DNA of 64,000 bases, taken from NCBI GenBank assembly GCA_907163375.1, contig CAJQUW010005335.1, positions 124,001 through 188,000 on the forward strand, given 5' to 3'. Below, piece after piece: positions 32,601-43,345 of this stretch. The stretch's first letter is position 1; every line of letters starts with the position of its first letter. This stretch comes from Prostheceraeus crozeri. Its lineage: Eukaryota; Platyhelminthes; Polycladida; Euryleptidae. The notes beneath the pieces were generated by a model. It searched no databases and had not been told where the DNA came from. It saw nothing but the letters and a program-made list of their open reading frames with translations. The translations under genes and the position numbers were made by a program.

Positions 32601-33501
32601 TACAGTCATCGAAGTTTAATTCATTCTCCCACTGCCTATAGCTATATGTGCGATTTCGATTCGCATTGATGTCATTATAGTGGAGAATGGAGAGGACAGC
32701 ATATTTAAAACATTGCGATTCGCAATCGACATTGATGACTGCTGTTTTGTTTTTTAAATTTTTTGGAAGTTTAAAGGAGCCTCGACCACTATGATTTCCT
32801 AATAGACTGATTTTAAATAAGGCGGACTCAATGCCGTCAAAAATGAGACCGCTATCGCGCTCGTTAAATTTATCAATATTTAATTTTAATCCTTGGATGT
32901 GAAAATTTATCCAAGACTCATAGTCTACAACCTCGGTTGCAGGAGAGGAGGGTATGTGAAACTCTAACCTCTCTATTATTTGTCCAGTATGGTGGTCGAT
33001 TTTTACATATTTTATTTTAAGATAGATGAGCGCCTTCATCCTAAAATTGTCTAAATTGTTGAAGAGCGCTTCTATCAATGATGAATTTTGATGAAACCAT
33101 TCCTCAAAGTTAGCAATGGTTTCTGAGGAGTCCATCTGGTAGTTCCTCACTAAATTATTTATGGACACCTCAGTGAGTCGGATAGAGGAGGTACCGTTGG
33201 TGTAGGTATCGTTCGTGTGTGTATGTTGAAGTCTGTGCGAAGATAGTTCAAAACGTGTCTCGAAAGACTGAATGCACAAGTCGCAAGAAAAGGAGACATC
33301 GTTAACAGAATCATCCCTACCTTCGGAGATTGATGCCGGCTTAGGTCGACAAACACCTCGCTTGATGTGTCGGGTGAGATCCCATTTCCTCGTGAAGATG
33401 TGCCCACAGTCAGCACATTCCCACTCGTTGCCATATCGCGACAGTTCTGAGCTGGAACTCGCATCACCTGAAAGAGAAATCATTCTATCATCTCTGTTCA
33501 A
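29686..33501 (-). CDS. polB: Protein-primed family B DNA polymerase, right arm
   Basis: The inverted duplicate of the left-arm polymerase, 1271 residues, with the same fingers, exonuclease motifs, HNH-like zinc motif and polymerase motifs A, B and C (GDTDS). Only a few residues differ between the two copies across the whole length, and the frame looks open. Its coordinates pair exactly with those of the left copy (each pair sums to 56,313). A fossil part of the palindromic element. Confidence 0.88.
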   Translation of the reverse strand: MNRDDRMISLSGDASSSSELSRYGNEWECADCGHIFTRKWDLTRHIKRGVCRPKPASISEGRDDSVNDVSFSCDLCIQSFETRFELSSHRLQHTHTNDTYTNGTSSIRLTEVSINNLVRNYQMDSSETIANFEEWFHQNSSLIEALFNNLDNFRMKALIYLKIKYVKIDHHTGQIIERLEFHIPSSPATEVVDYESWINFHIQGLKLNIDKFNERDSGLIFDGIESALFKISLLGNHSGRGSFKLPKNLKNKTAVINVDCESQCFKYAVLSILHYNDINANRNRTYSYRQWENELNFDDCNSDDMKIKDIEKFEKLNNIKIVLHVWEKGLKGVRYNSRSSCYERTVNLLLVKQDDSEEWHYCGIPKISRLYHHLENSSRELYYCDRCIRHFRRKTKFETHYEWCKRGKLQMERMPKDKEFSYRENGDELSPLRVIYADIECYIDDNIHRPAAISCYEVWHDHFRSRQNKMRVWQGEDCIYQFLQFLEQAVKFQQKYDGELYRRSLHMTADDQAKFDSCNVCPKCRKTFDDDKIKKVRDHDHITGKFRNALCSKCNFSLRMKRRTLPVIFHNFKGYDSHMIIKGGLGQMKEWKLDVIAQTREKFMAMTAKVPVDKTKENKTVYFDIKFLDSYQFMTASLASLVQNLKSLPLTQNLKKQYPNLTDEVITRKGVFPYAYFDAISKLGETSLPPIDKFKNDLTGAECKTEDYDHAQDAWIKFDCHTFGEYMIAYLKLDVFLLADVFQEFRRVALEEDKLDPVHFVSLPAMSFKSAFKMTGETIHLLQDPEMYNLFERGIRGGLTFVNKHRLKSKIVGNDQTHLKYYDQNNLYGSSLSKPLPHSEFSWLDDSEIQHFSNPSNILAIPDEGDWGYYFEIDLIYPNNIKHKTVDFPLAPESGEVTKDMFSDFMKQFHKDLESCGQPDYKPCRKLLLTQYDKENYLVHFSILKFYLEMGMILKRVHRIIKFRQKAFLKPYIDSNSQKRALAQNNFEKDFYKYKNNSLFGKTMEDVRKRVNYKLVNDDQKYHKLVSSPLFIDRDIIDEDLIGVKMIKSEVELCKPIYIGQAVLDYSKLEMYQLFYKILKPCPLVKEVRLLGGDTDSFFLGITTQKDLNFNEVGKSLERYFDTSNYPADHPLYSIKNKAKLGCFKDETAGKEIAEMILLRPKMYSMKLKDSDDSIKRAKGISKSIVQNMKHKNFRKAYRNKNITFVNMTILKSKSHEIKTHTFRKRALSAWEDKRCWLEHNISLPHGHPDTNIPPPKRIKLTLPHSGDVLA

Positions 33502-33742
33502 GCCTCAGTGTAGTGTTACAACCTACCTTGACTCAATAACTCTAAACTTTCCTCGAGAAGAGAGGGCGTTGGTGATGAAGTTGATGCCTGAAATTGAGGA
33601 AGATGCTATTAGTCACACGTTTGAGGGAGATGAGAGAGGAAATCTTTAACTTACCATTTTAATGAAATATGATCAGACAGAATAATAGTCAAAGAGAGAG
33701 ATCGTGCGTTCGTCACTTGTATGATTCACAGATTAAATGAAA

Positions 33743-33813
33743 TGATATGAATGTCACTTTGCTTATATACTTTCATTCTCTTCATTCATTGGATGTTCAT
33801 TCTGATTGGCTGC
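33743..33813 (-). promoter_or_regulatory. CCAAT/TATA promoter of polymerase gene, right arm
   Basis: Mirror of the left-arm promoter. TATATAAG on the minus strand is at 33,762-33,769 with two CCAAT motifs further out. It sits between the divergent polymerase and 151-residue genes. Confidence 0.5.
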
Positions 33814-33882
33814 TTGTGTATACTTTAGAATTAGAAAAATGTTAAAGTTATCATTATTCAAAGTCAGCATTTCAAAGACAAC

Positions 33883-34338
33883 ATGACAAGTCCTCCAACA
33901 ACACCAAATACCGCATTGGAGTTCTCCTCTCCATGCACATCAGCAAAGGTGCTCGTTACACCAAATGCACCAAGAAAGGCGAAGGTGGAGAAGGTGTACC
34001 GACTGGACAATATACGAAAGTTATCATTACCAGCGGACGAGGAAGAGGAGAGTGTATGTGAGAAGGAGTGTCCCGACTTAACAGGCGTGAGGTGGAAGTA
34101 TCTCCAGTACGATACTGACGATGTGATGGAGATCACCAGCACGAAATTCCTCCACCAATTATGGGAGTGGTACACCCCTAACTCCCAGCCACGAACTATG
34201 GCAGAGTGGGAGTATATTGATAAAGTGAGGCTTGCAGTGGAAGAACGATTAAAGCAACTGAACTGTTTTTGTTATCTATGTGAAGCCAGACTCTGGGACG
34301 ATATTGACGATGAAGACCTTTTGAAATACATGCCATAA
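33883..34338 (+). CDS. Unknown 151-residue acidic protein, right arm
   Basis: Mirror copy of 21,975-22,430: a disordered Ser/Thr/Pro-rich N-terminus, an acidic middle and a Trp/Cys-containing C-terminal half. It is divergent from the right-arm polymerase. No family was recognised. Confidence 0.5.
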   Translation: MTSPPTTPNTALEFSSPCTSAKVLVTPNAPRKAKVEKVYRLDNIRKLSLPADEEEESVCEKECPDLTGVRWKYLQYDTDDVMEITSTKFLHQLWEWYTPNSQPRTMAEWEYIDKVRLAVEERLKQLNCFCYLCEARLWDDIDDEDLLKYMP

Positions 34339-34485
34339 TAAATGTTTATTTCGTATTATCTTTGCTTTCATACTGACTTACTTGAATGGGGCTTCAGTGG
34401 ATGATTTAACCATGTATACTTTTTCATTTGGAAATAGTAGCACGCTTAGTCTAACTTGTAAATCTTATAACATTTCATATGGGCG

Positions 34486-34683
34486 ATGATGGTAGATGAA
34501 ATAGTGTTAGATAAAATTAAGATAGCTTACACTTCTGATACAGGGATAGCAATCGACTGCGATCCATGTGTAAAGAGCTTGTTAGACTACGGAAGAGAGA
34601 AGTGTGTTATGTTGCGTGTGGCGCGTGAGTGTCCTCCCATTTCATTCCATTCATCAATTCGTCTCATTGATAGAGACAGGTAG
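34486..34683 (+). CDS. Small 65-residue frame, right arm
   Basis: Mirror copy of 21,630-21,827, upstream of and codirectional with the 176-residue frame. A GTGAGT donor-like site lies in its second half, so it may be a leading exon. Unrecognised. Confidence 0.35.
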   Translation: MMVDEIVLDKIKIAYTSDTGIAIDCDPCVKSLLDYGREKCVMLRVARECPPISFHSSIRLIDRDR

Positions 34684-34704
34684 AACTCATGGTTCTCATA
34701 ACGT

Positions 34705-35235
34705 ATGCAATGGAAAGTTTTAGGCAACCTTCGACAGTTGGCTAAATGTCGCCCTGGCGCGAATGCATACTACGTTGAGACAGAGGCAATCACTTGCAAA
34801 CATGACGCAGAGAGGTTTAACAAGATTGACCATTGCCGAATGTCCCTTGCGGTATACATAGCTACGGGTTTCACCGCCGCCCTTTACAGGAACGCCCGTC
34901 GAAAGGAAGTATTACACCGAACTTCATTTGCGACGTTCAAGTTGACTGATAGCAGATTCAACTTAATGATAGTATTCGCCAGTCCGAAGACTGCCCAGGG
35001 CAAACCGCGAGGAGGTTCTATCATGTCTTGCCCCATGGTGGCCCTTAAGAGAGCCGATGGTTCGTTCTCGGGGTGTGTGGTAGGGACTCAGGCTTGTTGT
35101 TTCGACTGCGGCTCCGGCAACGGGGCGGGTGGTCGCTTCTCTTGGATGTCTGTAAAGAAAGAAGTAGTGAGTTATCATCTTACATATCAATTTAGTCATT
35201 TTTACTTACAGATCTTCTCGGACGCTTCCTCATAA
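34705..35235 (+). CDS. Unknown 176-residue protein, right arm
   Basis: Mirror copy of 21,078-21,608, with the same Cys-rich C-terminal part. Its 3' end overlaps the end of the coiled-coil gene on the other strand. Unrecognised. Confidence 0.45.
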   Translation: MQWKVLGNLRQLAKCRPGANAYYVETEAITCKHDAERFNKIDHCRMSLAVYIATGFTAALYRNARRKEVLHRTSFATFKLTDSRFNLMIVFASPKTAQGKPRGGSIMSCPMVALKRADGSFSGCVVGTQACCFDCGSGNGAGGRFSWMSVKKEVVSYHLTYQFSHFYLQIFSDASS

Positions 35236-36260
35236 AGGAAATTCGAGATCGGATCACGATGATCGAAGGTGAAGTGTAGACACTCCACCCCTTTCTTCAC
35301 CCGAGAGTAGCATTTCTCCCCTCTTCCACGCTCGTACAAGAGAGGAGTTTCTGCTACTCTCCCCTTTCTAATAGGGATGTGCAGACGACTGGAACGCACC
35401 CTTCGATCGCGATCCACCAGCTGCGCCGAACGGTGCAGCTCGTGGTTCGTCTCGACAACCTTAGCCATCTGCACACGGAGTCTCTCCACTTCCTCCTTCA
35501 ACCTTCGTATCTCCTTCTCCCTACTTTCCCTCTCTGCTAGCAAAGCCTCTTCTCTGGCTTTCCCCTCGAGAGTCTTGAGCCTCTCCTGCTCCAACTCGCC
35601 ATCCCGCTCGCTTAATCTCTCCTTCACCTTCTTCATCTCTCCGGCCACGTTCTTTAGGTCCTCATACTTTGCCTTGTATGAGAAGGCCTCCTCCTTCAAC
35701 TTCTCCGCCTCTTTCTTTAATCTATCCCGTTCGGCAATCACCGGCGGGCGCTTGACAAAATTGCGACATTGTGTTGCAATTCCACTCACAGTTACGGCTG
35801 TAGGGGTCTCGCGATCGAGGTCGACGTCCTTGATAAGTTGCGACTGTAGCTCTCCCTCCTCCTCCTCACTATCGCTGCTGGTCAGCGAACTCTCGCTACT
35901 AAGCGAGGATACAGCGGCAATCGCTTCAATGGCGGATTGTAGCTCAGTGGCCTCAGTGGTGAAGAGTGAACTCCGTTCTTGCTCGTTGGCAGATTGTAGC
36001 TCTAAAGAACGGAGCTCAGTGGCGAAGAGTGAACTCCGTTCTTCTTCGCCTACTTCGCCTGTTTGACACTCGCTGTGTTGTGAGTGCCAATCCTCCAGCC
36101 GCTCACTTAAGCGACTGACTTTGTGGACTCCGCAATAGTAGCGAGCGACCCCTATCTGTTTCTTGTTAGTACAAGCGTGCTTTTTGAAGGCGTCAGCTCG
36201 GAATACCTTCCGGCATTGACACAGTTTGAAACTGGTCTTCATATTATTGTATTTCGGCAT
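35202..36260 (-). CDS. Coiled-coil protein with N-terminal Cys/His motif, right arm
   Basis: Mirror copy of 20,053-21,111, 352 residues: a putative zinc-binding N-terminus, an acidic serine-rich stretch and a long coiled coil. The same splice-like bases sit at its 3' end. Role unknown. Confidence 0.65.
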   Translation of the reverse strand: MPKYNNMKTSFKLCQCRKVFRADAFKKHACTNKKQIGVARYYCGVHKVSRLSERLEDWHSQHSECQTGEVGEEERSSLFATELRSLELQSANEQERSSLFTTEATELQSAIEAIAAVSSLSSESSLTSSDSEEEEGELQSQLIKDVDLDRETPTAVTVSGIATQCRNFVKRPPVIAERDRLKKEAEKLKEEAFSYKAKYEDLKNVAGEMKKVKERLSERDGELEQERLKTLEGKAREEALLAERESREKEIRRLKEEVERLRVQMAKVVETNHELHRSAQLVDRDRRVRSSRLHIPIRKGRVAETPLLYERGRGEKCYSRVKKGVECLHFTFDHRDPISNFLYEEASEKICK

Positions 36261-36733
36261 TTCTGAAGCGAAAAACGGAAAACAATGATTTTTACACTTA
36301 GTGAGGAATGATAGATTTGAGTGTAGTGAGTGGCACTCGATCCCGTCGACAGCCCGAAGGCCTTGTACTGATCACTAGGGAAGTGAGAGATCTTCCCCGA
36401 TACCCGCTATTTACAGCTGAAGACATCATTGTCACTGCCCCGAAGTGGTAACAGCAACGCCGAGTCAAAGGTAGTGAACAGTAGCTGGGATCTAACCCCT
36501 CAAAGCTGCCTTAGACTTATTTAAATTTGAAACATGATATCAGATTTGAACTTAGCATACTTGAAAACCTTGAGGAAACATCCCAAGTTATTGCTTTGAT
36601 CAGCTTGATAGCAAGCCGTAGAGTGCTTGATTCACCAGCGTTTTGCAATGGAGATGTTTAGAGGCCACCCATGACAAGATAGCTAAGACTCAACCGATTG
36701 GCGTTCAAAGTGCTACGTTGAGAGCTGTGTCAA

Positions 36734-37012
36734 ATGCCCAACATGAGTTGCCCCAGCGGTTACGGTCTTAAATATGACACATTCCCTTGCCACACTTATC
36801 ACTACGGCATCGTCCGCCGTCCCGAAGGAACACCCTGTCAGTGGAATATTACAGCAAAACTCTCCATGTCTTGCTCGCTTTCAGTGAAAAGCCGCTTATA
36901 CCATGAGAAGACTGGCTCAGACATCATTAAAAATGCTTTCATTGACTTCAGCAGGGTCGAAAACCCCAGAAAACCTCCAAAAATAGTGAATTTAAATTTT
37001 TCAACTTTTTAG
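36734..37012 (+). CDS. Small Cys-rich frame of unknown function, right arm
   Basis: Mirror copy of the 92-residue frame at 19,301-19,579. It is kept open in both arms, but coding status is unproven. Confidence 0.22.
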   Translation: MPNMSCPSGYGLKYDTFPCHTYHYGIVRRPEGTPCQWNITAKLSMSCSLSVKSRLYHEKTGSDIIKNAFIDFSRVENPRKPPKIVNLNFSTF

Positions 37013-37013
37013 C

Positions 37014-37039
37014 ACTACTTATAAAATTTTATAAGTAGT
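37014..37039. repeat. Perfect 26-bp palindrome, right arm
   Basis: Mirror of 19,274-19,299. Confidence 0.85.
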
Positions 37040-37340
37040 CCATCACTTAGGGCAGGTCAATAGCGACCGAACCTTTTTTGAATCAAGTCAAACGGACTTG
37101 TAGAAGCAAAGTTACAAGCCTTTAAAGTTTTGGAGTCTTTTATGGCCTGGAGACGAAGGCCATCTCCTGGCGAACCTCTAAGTCTGACGGCTTAGCTGAT
37201 ATCAGCAATGAAATTTTCTAAGTCGGTTTCTTACAGAAACTTGGAATTTGGAATGTCCGAAGCTATCATCGGAGCTCAGAGAGACGACCTACCTCTGACA
37301 ATCGTTCTCCTCTAAATGACAAGTCTCCGTCGGTTCCCAG

Positions 37341-37349
37341 CTTATATAG
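37341..37349 (-). promoter_or_regulatory. TATA box, right-arm outer promoter
   Basis: Mirror of the left-arm CTATATAAG, oriented toward the centre and the right-arm coiled-coil gene. Confidence 0.45.
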
Positions 37350-37779
37350 TGTGTGACGATCAGCTGATGACGTAATACCCATCATCCAAACACTAAAAAT
37401 CCCGTCTATCTCCGGTTCTAGTGCTCCGATTGAGCTGGAAATACACTATTTCCATGTAGAATTTGACGCTGAATCAGAATCTGGCCTCCGTTTTCCCATC
37501 CGATGCTTCGTTTTGGCTCTACAGTAGGCAGCCATCGCAAAAATTCTAACTCTGTCGTTTTTCCGAAAAATGTTGAAAATTTTTCTCTCCGATTGACTTG
37601 AAACTCTCCGATTGACATGAAACTCACCATACAGATAAAGAATTTGACGCTGATTCCAAATCTGAAATCCGTTTTCCCATCCGATGCTTCGTTTTGAAGC
37701 TACAGCCCAAAACGTCCCAAATTCTAACTCTGTCGTTTTTCGCCAATGTCCCAAAATCTTAAATGGCGTCTCACATCTA

Positions 37780-40610
37780 AACGAAGACAGATAGGAACAA
37801 GCCGATTCTTTCACTGAATTTGTCTCACTCTTAGCTTTCAAACGAGCTATCGCACGACAAAATCCATCCACTGGAAGCCAAAATCGAAGCAAGCTGTCCA
37901 GAGGGGGGGGGAGGTCAGTGAAATTTCAGAATTTGATGAAAAATGTTTTGGTGACGGTCCCAGGTCGAAATTCCACACTTTGGAAAATTTTCAAAATTTT
38001 ACCCATACAAAGTCACTCTGACACTTAGGATTTTTTCAGGTAAGCGAGCTCCGACCTAAAATCTTGTAACCGCTCTAACTTTTGAACGAAGACAGATAGG
38101 AACAAGCCGATTCTTTCACTGAACTTGTCTCACTCTTAGCTTTCAAACGAGCTATCGCACGACAAAATCCATCCACTGGAAGCCAAAATCGAAGCAAGCT
38201 GTCCAGAGGGGGGGGGGAGGTCAGTGAAATTTCAGAATTTGATGAAAAATGTTTTGGTGACGGTCCCAGGTCGAAATTCCACACTTTGGAAAATTTTCAA
38301 AATTTTACCCATACAAAGTCACTCTGACACTTAGGATTTTTTCAGGTAAGCGAGCTCCGACCTAAAATCTTGTAACCGCTCTAACTTTTGAACGAAGACA
38401 GATAGGAACAAGCCGATTCTTTCACTGAACTTGTCTCACTCTTAGCTTTCAAACGAGCTATCGCACGACAAAATCCATCCACTGGAAGCCAAAATCGAAG
38501 CAAGCTGTCCAGAGGGGGGGGGACGTCAGTGAAAATTTTTTCTCTCCGATTTCGCTGGAAACATCCTTCCTAACCCAAAATTTCACGTAGATTCCGAATC
38601 TGGCCTCCGTTTTCTCATCCGATGCTTCGTTTGGGCGCTACACACCAAAACGTCCCAAATTCTAACTCTGTCGTTTTTTCGAAAAATGTTGAAAATTTTT
38701 CTCTCCGATTGACTTGAAACTCACCATACAGATAAAGAATTTGACGCTGATTCCAAATCTGAAATCCGTTTTCCAATCCGATGCTTCGTTTTGAAGCTAC
38801 AGCCCAAAACGTCCCAAATTCTAACTCTGTCGTTTTTCGCCAATGTCCCAAAATCTTAAATGGCGTCTCACATCTAAACGAAGACAGATAGGAACAAGCC
38901 GATTCTTTCACTGAATTTGTCTCACTCTTAGCTTTCAAACGAGCTATCGCACGACAAAATCCATCCACTGGAAGCCAAAATCGAAGCAAGCTGTCCAGAG
39001 GGGGGGGGGAGGTCAGTGAAATTTCAGAATTTGATGAAAAATGTTTTGGTGACGGTCCCAGGTCGAAATTCCACACTTTGGAAAATTTTCAAAATTTTAC
39101 CCATACAAAGTCACTCTGACACTTAGGATTTTTTCAGGTAAGCGAGCTCCGACCTAAAATCTTGTAACCGCTCTAACTTTTGAACGAAGACAGATAGGAA
39201 CAAGCCGATTCTTTCACTGAACTTGTCTCACTCTTAGCTTTCAAACGAGCTATCGCACGACAAAATCCGTCCACTAGAAGCCAAAATCGAAGCAAGCTGT
39301 CCAGAGGGGGGGGGAGGTCAGTGAAATTTCAGAATTTGATGAAAAATGTTTTGGTGACGGTCCCAGGTCGAAATTCCACACTTTGGAAAATTTTCAAAAT
39401 TTTACCCATACAAAGTCACTCTGACACTTAGGATTTTTTCAGGTAAGCGAGCTCCGACCTAAAATCTTGTAACCGCTCTAACTTTTGAACGAAGACAGAT
39501 AGGAACAAGCCGATTCTTTCACTGAACTTGTCTCACTCTTAGCTTTCAAACGAGCTATCGCACGACAAAATCCATCCACTGGAAGCCAAAATCGAAGCAA
39601 GCTGTCCAGAGGGGGGGGGGACGTCAGTGAAAATTTTTTCTCTCCGATTTCGCTGGAAACATCCTTCCTAACCCAAAATTTCACGTAGATTCCGAATCTG
39701 GCCTCCGTTTTCTCATCCGATGCTTCGTTTGGGCGCTACACACCAAAACGTCCCAAATTCTAACTCTGTCGTTTTTTCGAAAAATGTTGAAAATTTTTTC
39801 TCTCCGATTGACTTGAAACTCACCATACAGATAAAGAATTTCACGCTGATTCCAAATCTGAAATCCGTTTTCCAATCCGAGCCTTCGTTTTGAAGCTACA
39901 GCCCAAAACGTCCCAAATTCTAACTCTGTCGTTTTTCGCCAATGTCCCAAAATCTTAAATGGCGTCTCACATCTAAACGAAGACAGATAGGAACAAGCCG
40001 ATTCTTTCACTGAATTTGTCTCACTCTTAGCTTTCAAACGAGCTATCGCACGACAAAATCCGTCCACTAGAAGCCAAAATCGAAGCAAGCTGTCCAGAGG
40101 GGGGGGGGACGTCAGTGAAAATTTTTTCTCTCCGATTTCGCTGGAAACATCCTTCCTAACCCAAAATTTCACGTAGATTCCGAATCTGGCCTCCGTTTTC
40201 TCATCCGATGCTTCGTTTGGGCGCTACACACCAAACGTCCCAAATTCTAACTCTGTCGTTTTTTCGAAAAATGTTGAAAATTTTTTCTCTCCGATTGACT
40301 TGAAACTCACCATACAGATAAAGAATTTCACGCTGATTCCAAATCTGAAATCCGTTTTCCAATCCGAGCCTTCGTTTTGAAGCTACAGCCCAAAACGTCC
40401 AAATTCTAACTCTGTCGTTTTTCGCCAATGTCCCAAAATCTTAAATGGCGTCTCACATCTAAACGAAGACAGATAGGAACAAGCCGATTCTTTCACTGAA
40501 TTTGTCTCACTCTTAGCTTTCAAACGAGCTATTGCACGACAAAATCCGTCCACTAGAAGCCAAAATCGAAGCAAGCTGTCCAGAGGGGGGGGGACGTCAG
40601 TGAAAATTTT
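37780..40610 (-). repeat. Tandem array of 305- and ~486-bp repeats, right arm
   Basis: Eight G-runs (near 37,902, 38,207, 38,513, 38,999, 39,305, 39,611, 40,097 and 40,585) delimit units of about 305 or about 486 bp in the order 305, 306, 486, 306, 306, 486, 488. The longer type carries an extra segment that in the left arm is found only at the two ends of the array. Frames inside it are repeat translations. Confidence 0.9.
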
Positions 40611-41015
40611 TTCTCTCCGATTTCGCTGGAAACATCCTTCCTAACCCAAAATTTCACGTAGATTCCGAATCTGGCCTCCGTTTTCTCATCCGATGCTTCG
40701 TTTGGACGCTACACACCAAAACGTCCCAAATTCTAACTCTGTCGTTTTTCGAAAAATGTTGAAAATTTTTACTCACGATTGCCTTGAAACTCACCCTACC
40801 GATGCAGAATTTCACGCTGAACACGAATCCGACCTCCGTTTTCTCATCCGACCACTCCTTCCACTCGAAACAACCCATTTTACAACCCAACATTCAGCAC
40901 GAAAAACATCACACACTATAGCCTCAACACTAATCCTGGCGGTCGCCCAAGTCCACCACGACACTCAGACCCAAAGCACCACGGCGGCCGACCACGACAC
41001 TCTGCCGTTCCAGAG

Positions 41016-41040
41016 GGGGGGAGGGGAGGGGGAGGGGGGG
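41016..41040 (+). repeat. G-run tract at right end
   Basis: Runs of G broken by single A residues next to the right terminal repeat. It is shorter than its counterpart at 15,161-15,243 and is quadruplex-capable on this strand. Confidence 0.8.
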
Positions 41041-41096
41041 AGTCAGCGATGGCGGCCATCTTGCGCTATCTGGTGTTTGTCACTTCCTTACTACTG
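41035..41096 (-). repeat. Right terminal inverted repeat
   Basis: Exact inverted match of 15,106-15,167, ending CCTTACTACTG. The base beyond differs between the two sides, which fixes the outer limit. Confidence 0.9.
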
Positions 41097-43343
41097 TCAT
41101 TGAAGCATCCTTAGCAGATACTTGATAGTATGCTGATGGTCCTATTGGATCTCTTAGTAGCTGAAACCAATGACTGCCCCGGACAAAATAATTGTTTAGG
41201 CCTACATAATGCTGAACAATCTCAAATGCTTTCATTTCTTGGTTTTCCTTATTTGAGTAGATATTATGGATAACCGAAGTGTCGCCAACTCTAACGTGAT
41301 TTTGGAGTCGAGGCAGTAAGAGAATCATTTTTTCGACAAGAGTTTCGAAATATAGGAACTTATTTTTATTTCAGTGATAGCGATTTCACAGTAAACAGCA
41401 ACGACAAGCTGTGTAAAGCACGCCTTTGATTGAGTTTGCATATTCACATTTTCGCCAAATACTTCTGAAATGTGAAGGAAAGCTTTCATGATGAAGCTCT
41501 GACTCGCGACTTCGGCAGGAATTGTTTAGAGCAACTCATAAGCTACATTTGAAAGAAGGATATTTTTGCATATCTTGACATCATATAGCGACATCGTAAA
41601 GAAATCGTTACAGCATTAATTTCTAAGAAAGGGTTATTGTGTTGAACTGGTCATCATAGATTATTTCTAATTACAACAGTCTAAAATACTTACCACCGTT
41701 TTCATAGAAAATTTGCCGATATTCATATAGGCGGCCTTAAAAAGGGTTAATGAGTTGCATAATGACTAACACCTATACCAGTCGACAATTGCCATACATA
41801 CGCATATCTAACATATCTAACCAGGTGTATCCCATGTGCACATCCATCTAAGAATTATCGTGGCAATTAAACACAAATGCATTTGGATCAATAAAATGAC
41901 ATTCATCTCGAAAAAAATGATTTAATACAAAATGCATTGGATTATAGTGAAGATCAAACGATGCTGCATGTTCAATACGAAGAGGATACATATAGACTTT
42001 ACACTAGAGTCTCAATACTACAAACCGCACATAATATGTCAATGAAAACAGTCAGATGCAGTCAGTAAGTACTAGAAGCATGAATAGTGAAATTAAAACA
42101 ATTAACTTAGAATTCATGCGAAATGTCTCAGCTGAGAACCGTCTGTTGACAAATCATATTCAGAATAGTTACTTCTTGTGAACATTTTACTAATGATATC
42201 CCTTCCTTTTTCAAGTAGCATTCAATCAACCTGTTCATCAATGCAATTACGACTTAGACAGGTAAATAGGGTTTGAATGTTGCAACTTCAAATCCTTCTA
42301 TTCATTCAAAGAAAACAATTAACTTAGCGTGGCTATTGTCAATTTAATGCTTAAGCAATTTTTGACTTTAGACCTTGTCAAAAACGCTGTACTGCATATA
42401 AGGCGATCATAATTGCTATAAGCATTACAAATTAGCTTTCTGAAGTTGTAAAATTACAATCAGTGACGTATAATTTGCATCCCGAATGAATAAGGAAAAT
42501 GTGAGCTTTCAAACGGTAGTTAATGTATTGAGAGTGTCCTAATGTCATGAATCACGTGCTAAAATTGCAGCGTGACCAAGTGCCAGTGAATTGAAGTGCA
42601 GTAGTTTACTTTCCGAAGATGAATAGCGGAGCATGCCAATCATCAAAAATGAATTTAATTGCGTACAAAAACAAACTTACAGAAACGTTTGCAGGACGTT
42701 TGACCTTGTCATCTATTGTAAGATAGTTACGTAACATTGATGATTTTGTATAACGACAAAAGCGAGTGACCTCAATAACTATCAGGATGAGAATGCGATG
42801 AAGAAAACAAGAAAATGAATAATGGATATGTTCGTCAAGGTTCTTATTAACCTTGAATTATTACATTTTATCTTCTGTACTCATTTAATATTTACTTTGC
42901 GTGAGTAGCGAACAATAAGGAGAGGAAGAATGACTTGAAAAGTAAATTTATAAAAGTAGAAAAAACACAGAACTCAGATGAATGAAATGTCACTGAAGCG
43001 CTCCGACTGAACAATAAATGAGTCATGTAATGTAGTGAGATGATATTTTGGAGGCTGAAATTCAAAAATATTCATAAGACTTTGAAAATTCGGAAAAATC
43101 TATTCTGTACATTGAAGTAAGGAAAAAGAGCCGTTTAAAATCGTATTTAAGAAATATCACAAGCGAGTCGTGACGACTTTTCAAGCTGGACCCGGATACT
43201 AAAGCGAATGATCAACAAGCATGAAAGACTGATGACACTGCATTCTACATTCACCAAAGCAGTAAGCTTCAATGCATCGTCTACGAAGAAAAATTGTGAG
43301 GTCAAAAAGCATTGCATTCTGCATTGTCTAGGTAAATATCCAT
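41097..43343. other. AT-rich non-coding stretch
   Basis: Right flank of the palindromic element. No gene, RNA or complete repeat was recognised. Confidence 0.5.
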
Positions 43344-43345
43344 TA

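Larger units (their letters stand above)
15106..41096. mobile_element. Palindromic PolB virus-like element (Polinton-related fossil)
   Basis: A ~26-kb element made of two inverted arms of about 13 kb around a 142-bp spacer. It has 62-bp terminal inverted repeats starting CAGTAGTAAGGAAGTG, outer tandem arrays, and in each arm a protein-primed family B DNA polymerase, a coiled-coil gene, small genes and a convergent gene. The polymerase type, inverted ends and internal zinc motif point to the Polinton/Maverick and adintovirus neighbourhood. No integrase, packaging ATPase, maturation protease or double-jelly-roll capsid gene was seen, so the element looks incomplete as a whole although the polymerase frames look open. 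The arms differ at only a handful of positions in the gene region, which suggests a young insertion or ongoing conversion between arms. No clear target duplication was found at the ends. Confidence 0.8.

Noticed and set aside
15106-41096. Assembly artefact explanation for the palindrome
   Set aside because: Not excluded, but the arms carry substitutions and clearly different outer arrays, which a simple duplicated contig would not show.
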